Positions 1 to 7,198 of a stretch of 64,000 bases of DNA are shown here, piece by piece. Numbering within the stretch: position 1 is the first letter of the stretch; each line of letters begins with the position of its first letter. The notes under the pieces are model-generated. The model was not told where the DNA came from. It searched no databases and was given only the letters and a program-made list of their open reading frames with translations. This stretch comes from Paracoccaceae bacterium. GTDB taxonomy: Bacteria > Pseudomonadota > Alphaproteobacteria > Rhodobacterales > Rhodobacteraceae. The stretch is taken from the NCBI GenBank assembly GCA_002709405.1, contig PAQV01000050.1:1-64000 (forward strand). Reading direction: 5' to 3'. Both the position numbers and the translations under genes were made by a program.

Positions 1-43
1 CGCGTTTCTTGGACGTGCTGTGACGACGGTGCTTCTTGGTCAT
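1..43 (-). CDS. Start of an unidentified gene running off the left edge
   Basis: Reading leftward from an ATG at 43-41 there are 14 open codons to the window edge, starting MTKKHRRHSTSKKR. A strong Shine-Dalgarno (AAGGAG) sits six bases upstream on the minus strand, which is the main reason for calling it. The very basic N terminus would suit a nucleic-acid-binding protein, but too little is visible to name a family. The IS6 remnant begins about 75 bp away. Confidence 0.35.
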   Translation of the reverse strand, partial: MTKKHRRHSTSKKR

Positions 44-116
44 GCGGTTCTCCTTATCAGAACCACGACCCGGTCAAAATCTTCAGCTCAAGCTGTCCAG
101 CCCGAGGGGCGCACTC

Positions 117-548
117 CAAATCAATGGCAAGCGGCATTACCTGTGGCGGGCCGTCGACCATGAAGGCGAGGTGCTGGAAAGCTTCGTGACGAAGACGCGG
201 GACAAGAAAGCTGCGTTGAAATTTCTCAATAAAACCATCAAGAAACATGGTCCGGCAGATGTTTTCGTGACCGACAAGCTTCGGTCCTACGGCGCTGCAT
301 TGAGGGAGATCGGAGCGGCCGCTCGCCAGGAAACCGGCCGTTGGCTGAACAATCGGGGTGAGAATTCGCACCAGCCATTTCGACGACGGGAACGGGCCAT
401 GCTCCGCTTCAGGCGGATGCAAAGTTTGCAGAAATTCGCCTCCGTCCACAACCATTTCAATCTGGAGCGCAGCCTCACCTCACGTGCCCATTTCAAGAAG
501 AACCGCGCCGCCGCTCTCGCCGAGTGGCGCGACCTCTGCGCGGCATAA
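117..548 (+). pseudogene. IS6-family transposase, N-terminally truncated
   Basis: The reading frame keeps the C-terminal two thirds of an IS6/IS26-type DDE transposase: the HYLWRAVDHEGEVLES segment, the second catalytic Asp in VTDKLRSYG, the catalytic Glu in NNRGENSH, and the family C terminus FRRRERAMLRFRRMQSLQKF...NHFNLERSL. The N-terminal helix-turn-helix and the first catalytic Asp (the HLDEVF motif in the other copy) are missing. Homology begins abruptly near base 120, and the codons before it do not resemble the family. It is therefore a decayed fragment, although the remaining frame is open to its normal TAA. Confidence 0.85.
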
Positions 549-602
549 GAGGCAGCCATCCTGTCCTTGGTGAGACTGGTTCGAATTAGTCTGCCAGCAC
601 CC
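117..602 (+). mobile_element. Truncated IS6-family insertion sequence, 3' part only
   Basis: This stretch matches position by position the 3' part of the fuller IS6-type copy at 6068-6920, from the middle of the transposase through the 3' noncoding end (GGTTCGAATT...CTG.CAG..CC at 578-602). The left end and the N-terminal third of the transposase are absent, so the element cannot move itself. It lies in the same orientation as the second copy, about 6.3 kb away. Confidence 0.8.
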
Positions 603-702
603 GCCCGAGGCCTGAACCCGCATACCAAGGCCGGCCCCGACCGGTGCCGGTCCCATCAAGTCCCGCCTATCCTGCCGGCCTATCCTTTCTGGGAGCTAGA
701 CC

Positions 703-1650
703 TTGTCCCTATGGACCCTGATCCTGCAGCGCATCCTGCTGATGATCGCGACGCTGTTCTGCGTTGCCGTGCTGACCTTTCTCATCGTCAATGTCCTGCC
801 CGGCGACGTGGCCGTTGCCATCCTGGGCGATCAATCCACGCCCGACCAGGTGGAGGCGCTGCGCCAGTCGATGGGGTTGGATCAGCCGATCCTTTTGCGG
901 TTCGGTGACTGGTTTGGCGGCGTGATGCGCGGCGATTTCGGAACCTCGCTGACCTTCGGGCGGCCGGTCGGTCCGATGATCTGGGGGCGGCTGTTGAACT
1001 CGGCGACGCTGGGGGTGATCTGCCTGCTGGTGATGATCCCGGTGTCGATCCTGCTGGGGGCGGTGGCGGCCGTGACCCAGGGCTCGGTCCTGGACCGGGC
1101 GATCACCGCGATCACCACGTTCCTGTTCGGCATGCCGGAATACGTGCTGGCGCTGGGGGCGATGCTGATCTTCGCGATCTGGCTGCAATGGCTGCCCGGC
1201 GCGGCCATGGTCTCGCCCGGAGAGAACCTGTTCACCCAGCTTGACGTGATCGTCCTGCCGGTCCTCGTGATCTCGCTGGGAGGCGCCACCTATATCATCC
1301 AGATGACCCGGGCGAGCATGATCGACGCGCTGGGGACGGCCTATGTGCGTACCGCGCTGCTGAAGGGCGTGCCGCGCTGGCAGGTGATCCTGAAACACGC
1401 GCTGCCCAATGCCATGCTGCCCACTCTGGTCGAGATCGGGCTGAGCTTCGGGGCCCTGCTGGGCGGGCTGGTGATCATCGAGACCATTTTCAACTTTGCC
1501 GGGGTCGGGCAGCTGATGGTGATGTCCGTGCAGTCGCGCGACGTGCCGGTGCTGCAGGCCTGCGTGCTGGTCATCGCGGCGGCCTATTCGGTGGGCAGCC
1601 TGCTGGCCGACATCGCGTCGATGCTGCTGAACCCGCGCCTGCGGACCTGA
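703..1650 (+). CDS. Peptide/nickel-type ABC importer, DppB/OppB permease
   Basis: This 315-residue inner-membrane permease has the DppB/OppB plan: an N-terminal signal-anchor helix, the PGD motif of the first periplasmic loop (LPGDVAV), and about six membrane segments. The cytoplasmic coupling loop (YVRTALLKGVPRWQVILKHALPNA) matches the EAA motif. The start is a TTG preceded by GGGAG at 691-695; the first ATG in this neighbourhood is out of frame. It opens a three-gene operon (permease, permease, double ATPase). No binding-protein gene precedes it. The upstream sequence is instead the end of an IS6 remnant 100 bp away, so the binding protein was probably lost with the insertion or is encoded elsewhere. 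Confidence 0.9.
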   Translation: MSLWTLILQRILLMIATLFCVAVLTFLIVNVLPGDVAVAILGDQSTPDQVEALRQSMGLDQPILLRFGDWFGGVMRGDFGTSLTFGRPVGPMIWGRLLNSATLGVICLLVMIPVSILLGAVAAVTQGSVLDRAITAITTFLFGMPEYVLALGAMLIFAIWLQWLPGAAMVSPGENLFTQLDVIVLPVLVISLGGATYIIQMTRASMIDALGTAYVRTALLKGVPRWQVILKHALPNAMLPTLVEIGLSFGALLGGLVIIETIFNFAGVGQLMVMSVQSRDVPVLQACVLVIAAAYSVGSLLADIASMLLNPRLRT

Positions 1651-1659
1651 GGATTTCCC

Positions 1660-2514
1660 ATGACAACCCTTGCCACCGACCCTCAGGCCGCCCGGTCCTC
1701 GCGCATCCTGACCTACCTTCGCCCGGCCGAGATCTATGTCGTCTTCCTGCTGCTGCTGATCGCCATCGGGCCCTACATCGCGCCCTATTCCGCGTACGAT
1801 TTCGACCCGGCCAGTTCGCTGCTGAAACCCAGCTGGGCGCATCCCTTCGGCACCGATGAATTCGGCCGCGACGTGTTTTCCCGCATCCTGGCCGGCGCGC
1901 GGCCGACCCTGCTGCCGGCCTTTGCCTCGGCCGTGCTGGGCATCATCGCGGGCACCACGACCGGGCTGATCTGCGGCCTGATGGGCGGGCGCACCGACCA
2001 GTGGATCATGCGGGGGATGGACGTGCTGCTGTCCTTCCCGGCGTTGATCCTGGCGATGCTTGTCGTGACCATGCTGGGCGGATCCACCACGATCCTTGTC
2101 TTTGCCATCGCGCTGATCTTCTGGCCGCGCTCGGCCCGGCTGATCCGGTCCGCCGCGCTGGACATTGGCAAGCGGGAATTCATCGAGGCCTGCCGCGCGC
2201 GGGGCGAGGGCATGGGCTATATCCTCTTCCGCGAGATGCTGCCCAACCTGCGGTCGGTCGTCATTGTCGACCTCGCGCTGCGCTGTTCCTATGCCATCCT
2301 GCTGTCCGCCTCGCTGGCCTACCTGGGGATGGGGGCGCAGGCGCCGACCCCGGCCTGGGGCCTGATGGTCAAGGAAGGCCAGCAATTCATCCAGTTCGCC
2401 CCGTGGCTGACGATCTTTCCCTGCCTGACCGTGGCGCTTGTGGCCACCGGGACCGTGCTGCTTGGGGAAAACGTCCGCCGCCGCTTCGCCATTTCGCAAA
2501 GGCTCGCCCGATGA
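1660..2514 (+). CDS. Peptide/nickel-type ABC importer, DppC/OppC permease
   Basis: This is the partner permease (284 residues) of the preceding DppB-like protein. The family hallmark HPFGTDEFGRDVFSRILAGAR follows the first membrane segment. Five further hydrophobic segments and the coupling loop (EFIEACRARGEGMGYILFREMLPN) follow. An ATG with GAGG seven bases upstream starts nine bases after the previous stop. Its TGA overlaps the start of the ATPase gene (ATGA), as is usual for translationally coupled transporter genes. Substrate cannot be told from the permeases. Confidence 0.9.
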   Translation: MTTLATDPQAARSSRILTYLRPAEIYVVFLLLLIAIGPYIAPYSAYDFDPASSLLKPSWAHPFGTDEFGRDVFSRILAGARPTLLPAFASAVLGIIAGTTTGLICGLMGGRTDQWIMRGMDVLLSFPALILAMLVVTMLGGSTTILVFAIALIFWPRSARLIRSAALDIGKREFIEACRARGEGMGYILFREMLPNLRSVVIVDLALRCSYAILLSASLAYLGMGAQAPTPAWGLMVKEGQQFIQFAPWLTIFPCLTVALVATGTVLLGENVRRRFAISQRLAR

Positions 2515-4544
2515 TCCCTCAACGCCAGGACCTCCACATGTCCGGGGCCGAAAACGCCGTCTTGCGCGTCAACGACCTGTCGATCACCTACGGCCACGGC
2601 GACCATGCCGTGCACGCCGTGCGTAACGTGACCCTGTCGATCGCACCGGGGGAGGCCTATGGCCTGATCGGCGAGAGCGGGTCGGGCAAGAGTACGGTAG
2701 CCTTTTCCATCATGGGCCATGTGGTTGGCGGCAGGGTAAGTTCCGGGTCGATCCAGCTGGACCGGCGCGAGCTGCTGACCATGTCACCCAGGGAGTGGCA
2801 GGATGTGCGCGGCAATCGCATCGCCATGGTCTACCAGGATCCGATGAATGCGCTGAACCCGGCCTTCCGGCTGGGCGCACAGGTGGCCGAGACGCTAATC
2901 CGCCACCGGGGCATGTCCCGCGAAGACGCATGGGCCAAGGCCGTTGACCTCTTCCGCCAGGTGCGCCTGCCGGATCCGGAGCAGCTGGTGAATCGCTACC
3001 CGCACCAGATCTCGGGCGGCCAGCAACAGCGGGTGGTCATCGCCATGGCCATTGCCTGCGAGGCGCAACTGCTGATCATGGACGAACCGACAACGGGTCT
3101 GGACATTACGACCGAGGCGCACATTCTCGAACTGATTGCCGACCTGCGCCAGCGGCTTGGCATCGCGATCCTGTTCATCAGTCACAACCTGCGCGTTGTG
3201 GCCCAGGTTTGTGACCGGGTCGGCGTGCTCTATGCCGGTCAGATGGTCGAGGAGGGGCCCGCCGATGCGGTGCTACAGAAGGCACGCCACCCCTATACGA
3301 TGGGCCTGAACGGATCGCTGCTGCCGATCAGCGGAGAGGTCCGCCGTCTCAAGCCCATCGCTGGCCGGCTGCCCGACCTGCGCCAGGTGCCCCAAGGCTG
3401 CATCTTTGCCCCACGCTGCGCCTATGCGACCGATCAGTGTCGGACGATGGATCCGCAGATCCAGGTGGTCGGCAAACGTCATGTCTCGCGCTGCATGTTT
3501 TCCGAACTGGTTCCCCCGGCCGACCGGTTCATCGAAATGGGGAGCCGGCATGCCCCTGGCGACAGCGTCGCGCCGCAGCTTTCGGTGGTCGATCTGGATT
3601 ACAGCTATGCCCGGCGCGGCATGCCCCTGCCGTTCCTGGCACGCAAGGCGCGGGCCAAGGCGCTGGACCGGGTGACGCTGGCGATCCGCCCGGGCGAGAC
3701 ACTGGGGATCGTGGGCGAAAGCGGATCGGGCAAGTCAACGCTGGCCCGCTGCATCGCGGGGCTCCGGTCGCCGGATCGGGGCGCGGTGCGTCTGGAGGGC
3801 CGCCGCCTGGAACCGCTGGCCGGGCAGCGCAGCCGTGAGGCGCGACAGCGGGTGCAGATCGTCTTTCAGAACCCCGACAGTTCGCTGAACCCTTTGCGCA
3901 CGGTAGGTGACATCGTTGGCCGCCCGCTGGGTCTTTACAACGTCGTCCCGGAAGAAGAGCGTCGCAAGCGGACCATCGAGCTGCTTGAAATGGTCAATCT
4001 CGAAGAGCGCTACATGACCCGCTACCCCCGCGAATTGTCGGGCGGTGAGAAACAGCGGGTGAACATCGCCCGCGCGCTGGGTGCGGATCCCGAGATCATC
4101 ATCTGTGACGAGCCGACTTCGGCGCTCGACATCTCGGTGCAGGCCTCGGTGCTGAACACGCTGATCGACCTGCGGACGCAGAAGGACATGGCCTATGTCT
4201 TCATTACCCATGACCTGGGTGTGGTGCGGTACATCGCCGACCGGGTCGCGGTGATGTACGGAGGCTCGGTGGTAGAGACAGGTCGCACCGATCAGGTGTT
4301 TTCGTCACCCGGCCACCCCTATACCGAGATGCTGCTGAACGCGATTCCGGATGGAACGCGGGGCCGCAAGGCGCTGCTCGAGGTCGAGGACAGCCGTCCG
4401 AAGCCGATCCAGGGCGTGGGCTGCGTCTTTGCCGATCGCTGCCTGCAATACCGGGGCCGGGAATGCGACGAGGTGCTGCCGCCGGTCCGCCTGGGCCAGG
4501 ACGGACATATGGTCAACTGCCACAGGGCGCTGGCGTCGGCCTGA
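2511..4544 (+). CDS. Fused double ATPase (DppD-DppF type) of a peptide ABC importer
   Basis: Two complete ABC ATPases are joined in one 677-residue chain. The first half has Walker [10 protein letters not shown] near residue 54, signature SGGQQQR and Walker B LLIMDEPTTGLD. The second half has its own GESGSGKST near residue 402, signature SGGEKQR and [12 protein letters not shown]. Each half ends in the Cys-containing oligopeptide-transporter tail (GCIFAPRC, GCVFADRC). The chosen ATG at 2511 overlaps the permease stop and has AAGG upstream. An ATG at 2538 preceded by GGA is an equally good alternative and would remove nine residues. It energises the permeases encoded at 703-2514. Confidence 0.92.
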   Translation: MIPQRQDLHMSGAENAVLRVNDLSITYGHGDHAVHAVRNVTLSIAPGEAYGLIGESGSGKSTVAFSIMGHVVGGRVSSGSIQLDRRELLTMSPREWQDVRGNRIAMVYQDPMNALNPAFRLGAQVAETLIRHRGMSREDAWAKAVDLFRQVRLPDPEQLVNRYPHQISGGQQQRVVIAMAIACEAQLLIMDEPTTGLDITTEAHILELIADLRQRLGIAILFISHNLRVVAQVCDRVGVLYAGQMVEEGPADAVLQKARHPYTMGLNGSLLPISGEVRRLKPIAGRLPDLRQVPQGCIFAPRCAYATDQCRTMDPQIQVVGKRHVSRCMFSELVPPADRFIEMGSRHAPGDSVAPQLSVVDLDYSYARRGMPLPFLARKARAKALDRVTLAIRPGETLGIVGESGSGKSTLARCIAGLRSPDRGAVRLEGRRLEPLAGQRSREARQRVQIVFQNPDSSLNPLRTVGDIVGRPLGLYNVVPEEERRKRTIELLEMVNLEERYMTRYPRELSGGEKQRVNIARALGADPEIIICDEPTSALDISVQASVLNTLIDLRTQKDMAYVFITHDLGVVRYIADRVAVMYGGSVVETGRTDQVFSSPGHPYTEMLLNAIPDGTRGRKALLEVEDSRPKPIQGVGCVFADRCLQYRGRECDEVLPPVRLGQDGHMVNCHRALASA

Positions 4545-4549
4545 GGTCC

Positions 4550-4902
4550 AGGCGGCGTCTTCGTCAGGCGAGCCATGTCATGGTACAGGCAAGGGCAATG
4601 AATGCTCGAAAGGACGACGTGGTCTTTTCGCAGCGCAGGGATGTGCGACGGATCCGTCTGATACGATCGAAGACACGCTCAAGCAGGTGACGCTCCTTGT
4701 AGAGTGCCCGGTCGATCCCCTGGCCGCAGCCGGGCGATGGGGTCTGCTTGATCCGCGCGGTCGCCTGTCTTGCCCGGAACGAGAGTTTCGATACACGCCC
4801 GTCGCGCGTCTGTCAGGGTTCGTCTGCTCAAGACCGCCTCCGTTTTCGATGTTGAATCAGGAACCTGGCGGCAGGTTAATCCCTCGAATGAAGACGCCGC
4901 CT
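4550..4902 (-). mobile_element. Internally deleted IS5-family element (353 bp) with terminal inverted repeats
   Basis: The two ends are 15-bp inverted repeats (AGGCGGCGTCTTCGT at 4550-4564 and ATGAAGACGCCGCCT at 4888-4902, one mismatch). Between them the minus strand carries the N-terminal start of an IS5-type transposase and, after a deletion and frame change near 4722-4745, its C-terminal end. Full IS5 relatives are about 830-900 bp, so roughly 500 bp are missing. No target-site duplication is visible next to the repeats. The right end supplies part of the stop codon of the neighbouring LysR gene. Confidence 0.75.
4564..4831 (-). pseudogene. IS5-family transposase, N and C termini only
   Basis: Starting at a TTG at 4831 behind GGAGGCGG, the minus strand encodes SRRTLTDARRACIETLVPGK, which resembles the IS5 N terminus (LTDAQW..I.PLLPGK). 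In a different frame, the sequence down to the TGA at 4566-4564 encodes DRALYKERHLLERVFDRIRR, then CEKTTSSFRAFIALACTMTW. This is the IS5 C-terminal block containing the catalytic Glu region (ERVF) and the YDKTA..F.AF..LA..W pattern. The DDE core between these blocks is gone, so the gene is a non-functional relic. Confidence 0.75.
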
Positions 4903-5878
4903 AAAGGTCGTTCCAGTCGGCTTTGCGAAAGTGGCCTGCCATGAAATCAGAAAAGGCGCGCACTTTCGGCGGCACGTGCTTGGAATTCGCGAAGGCGATG
5001 TAGATGCCGGCCGTGGGATGCAGCTGCCAGTCTGACAAGATCTCGATCAGTTCGCCCCGGCGCAGTTGTTTGTGGCAGATATAGGCCGCCACCACGCCGA
5101 TGCCGAAGCCGTTCATGACAGCGTCGAAGATGGCCTCGGAATTGTCCGAACGGAACCGCCCACCAACGCGAACCGACAGCGCCTCATCGCCACGCGCCAT
5201 CTTCCAGACGCAGCCCGAGGACTCATAGCGTTCGAAGATCAGGCATTCGTGGTCTGCCAGATCCTTCGGGGTCTTTGGCGCCCCGTTCTCGGCGACATAG
5301 CTGGGCGAGGCGACGATCATCCGCTTGTTCAGCGCCACCTTGCGCGCGACCAGGCTGGAATCGGCCAGCGCCCCGGTGCGCACGACCAGGTCATAACCGC
5401 CCTCGATCACGTCGACGTAATCGTCCGAGAAATGTGCATCGACCTCGATATTGGGGTATTCGTGCATGAAGTCCCGGATGGCACCCGCCAGGTGCAGCCG
5501 CCCCAGCGCCACCGGCATCGAAATTCGCAATATTCCGCTGGGCGCCGCACTGAGGGATTCGATCATCGCGTCGCCTTTCGAGAGGCTGTCCAACGCGACG
5601 CGGCAATGATCCAGATAAACCCGCCCTGCCTCCGTCAGCGACACGCGCCGGGTGGTGCGGTCGAAAAGCCGCGTGCCCAGCTGGTTTTCCAACCTCGAGA
5701 TCTTTCGGCTGATCGTCGAAGCGGTTTGGCCAGTTTCGCCGGCAGCATCGGCAAAGCTAAGGTGATCCGCGACCGAGACGAAGGACAGGATCAGGCCAAG
5801 CCGGCCGACGTCATTGGCCAGGGTATCCCTGACAGTCCTGTTTATGGTCGAAATCGCCCTGAGCGGGGTTTCTGGCAT
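4901..5878 (-). CDS. LysR-family transcriptional regulator
   Basis: This 325-residue protein has the LysR winged-helix domain after a short leader (FVSVADHLSFADAAGETGQTASTISRKISRLENQLGTRLF, about residues 37-76). A substrate-binding domain of the CrgA/DmlR-like subgroup follows (GILRISMPVALGRLHLA..., VVRTGALADSSLVARKV). The ATG at 5878 is the last one before the domain. Its Shine-Dalgarno (AAGGA) is rather distant, and an upstream in-frame Met would add 66 residues of unconvincing sequence. The TAG stop at 4903-4901 is formed by the end of the IS5-type element, so the original C terminus may have been slightly altered. Target genes are not evident. Confidence 0.85.
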   Translation of the reverse strand: MPETPLRAISTINRTVRDTLANDVGRLGLILSFVSVADHLSFADAAGETGQTASTISRKISRLENQLGTRLFDRTTRRVSLTEAGRVYLDHCRVALDSLSKGDAMIESLSAAPSGILRISMPVALGRLHLAGAIRDFMHEYPNIEVDAHFSDDYVDVIEGGYDLVVRTGALADSSLVARKVALNKRMIVASPSYVAENGAPKTPKDLADHECLIFERYESSGCVWKMARGDEALSVRVGGRFRSDNSEAIFDAVMNGFGIGVVAAYICHKQLRRGELIEILSDWQLHPTAGIYIAFANSKHVPPKVRAFSDFMAGHFRKADWNDL

Positions 5879-6067
5879 TCGGATGCTTTTTCCTTGTAGC
5901 CCGAACGGACGGTACAAACTCGGGAAAATTTGCAGATCCGGCACGGTTCCGGGCGATGGGGCAGAAAGGATCAGTCGCTTTAAGAATGCGCTCGTGCATG
6001 CGTCACACCAAGTACAATCACCCGCAATATCAGAAGGGTACGGCCGATGAGCAGTTATTGAGCTTTG

Positions 6068-6920
6068 GGTTCGCAAAGTCGATGAAGCTTGAGGCAGGCA
6101 GGTCGGCAGTGTCGGGGGAACTTGGCTTGCGGCAGGGCAAGGGCCTCGGATAGCGTCCCGGGACGACGAAACGCGACCCGTTGAATTATTTCAAGACCAG
6201 CCCGGAGGTCATCCGATCGGGGGTCATGATGTACGTCCGCTTCCCGCTGTCGCTCCGAAATGTCGAAGATCTGCTGCATGAACGCGGCATCGACATCAGC
6301 CACGAAACGGTGCGGTTCTGGAGGCACAGGTTCGGTCCGCTATTCGCGTCCGAGATCCGGAAGCGGCGGATCGAGGACATGCGATCCAGCCACTGGCGGT
6401 GGCATTTGGATGAGGTTTTCGTGAAGATCAACGGCGAGACCCATTATTTGTGGCGCGCCGTCGACCACGAAGGCGAGGTGCTGGAAAGCTACGTCACGAA
6501 GACTCGGGACAAGAAGGCCGCGTTAAAATTTCTCAAGAAAACCATCAAGAAACAGGGTCCGGCAGATGTCTTCGTGACCGACAAGCTTCGGTCCTGCGGC
6601 GCTGCATTGAGGGAGATCGGAGCGGCTGATCGCCAGGAAACCGGCCGTTGGCTGAACAATCGGGGTGAAAATTCGCACCAGCCATTTCGACGACGGGAGC
6701 GGGCCATGCTCCGGTTCAGACGGATGCGAAGTTTGCAGAAATTCGCCTCCGTCCATGCCTCGGTCTACATCCATTTTACTCTGGAGCGCAGCCTGACCTC
6801 ACGCGCACAATTCAGGAAGAACCGCGCCGCTGCCCTCGCCGAGTGGCGGGGTCCTTGCGTTGCATAAGGGACAGCCATCCTGTCCTTGTGGAGACTGGTT
6901 CGAATTCGTCTGGCAGAACC
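6068..6920 (+). mobile_element. Nearly complete IS6-family insertion sequence
   Basis: The element spans an imperfect left end (GGTTCGCAAAGTCGA at 6068) to a right end reading CGAATTCGTCTGGCAGAACC to 6920. The two ends are related as inverted repeats if one base is skipped. It encodes one transposase at 6181-6867. The flanking 8-mers (GAGCTTTG and GCCACCAC) do not match, so no target duplication survives. The last 490 bp form a direct repeat with the remnant at 117-602. Confidence 0.7.
6181..6867 (+). CDS. IS6-family transposase
   Basis: The 228-residue frame carries an N-terminal HTH region (PLSLRNVEDLLHERGIDISH) and the catalytic residues of the DDE domain: Asp in HWRWHLDEVFVKING, Asp in VTDKLRSCG and Glu in NNRGENSH. 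This is about the usual length. The only near start is a TTG at 6181. Upstream in-frame codons read TTKRDPLNYFK, which resembles family N termini of the type MTKRDP..., so an ATG may have mutated to ACG near 6163-6168. VHASVYIHFTLERSL also departs from the HNHFN pattern of the remnant copy. The element may be decaying although the catalytic triad is intact. Confidence 0.75.
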   Translation: MNYFKTSPEVIRSGVMMYVRFPLSLRNVEDLLHERGIDISHETVRFWRHRFGPLFASEIRKRRIEDMRSSHWRWHLDEVFVKINGETHYLWRAVDHEGEVLESYVTKTRDKKAALKFLKKTIKKQGPADVFVTDKLRSCGAALREIGAADRQETGRWLNNRGENSHQPFRRRERAMLRFRRMRSLQKFASVHASVYIHFTLERSLTSRAQFRKNRAAALAEWRGPCVA

Positions 6921-7198
6921 GCCACCACACCAGCGCTGCAAGAATGTCATGAATATCAAGCGCTTAAGGTCTGATGTCTGGGGCTGGCCGACCACTTTTC
7001 TCACATAGATCTGTTCTTGATATTGCTTGAAACGTACCAGGCCTCGATCCATTCGCTTGGCTTGGTCATCTGGCCGAAAAGAAGCGAGGGAGCGAGGGCT
7101 TCAGGCTGTTATTGAGGTCGTCGTGCATCATGTGGGCCAAACAGCATTGAGCAGCCAGAGCGGTCTTTCGGGCTCATCTCGAGGCACCTAGCGGGCCC
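6921..7198. other. Intergenic stretch, no gene recognised
   Basis: About 280 bp between the IS6 right end and the 3' end of the amidase gene. A 95-codon minus-strand frame (6765-7052) overlaps it but runs into the IS element and resembles nothing I know. No hairpin, promoter or repeat stands out. It may be debris from earlier insertions. Confidence 0.5.

Noticed and set aside
709-2499. A 596-codon minus-strand open frame
   Set aside because: It is antisense to both permeases of the first importer, with Gln/His/Gly/Arg-rich shadow composition.
4546-4906. Target-site duplication of the IS5-type element
   Set aside because: Flanks GTCC and AAAG differ; either lost or the boundary has changed.
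6060-6928. Target-site duplication of the IS6 copy
   Set aside because: The 8 bp on the left (GAGCTTTG) and right (GCCACCAC) do not match, so no duplication can be claimed.
6765-7052. A 95-codon minus-strand frame overlapping the IS6 right end
   Set aside because: It runs through the IS terminus into transposase antisense and resembles no family I know.
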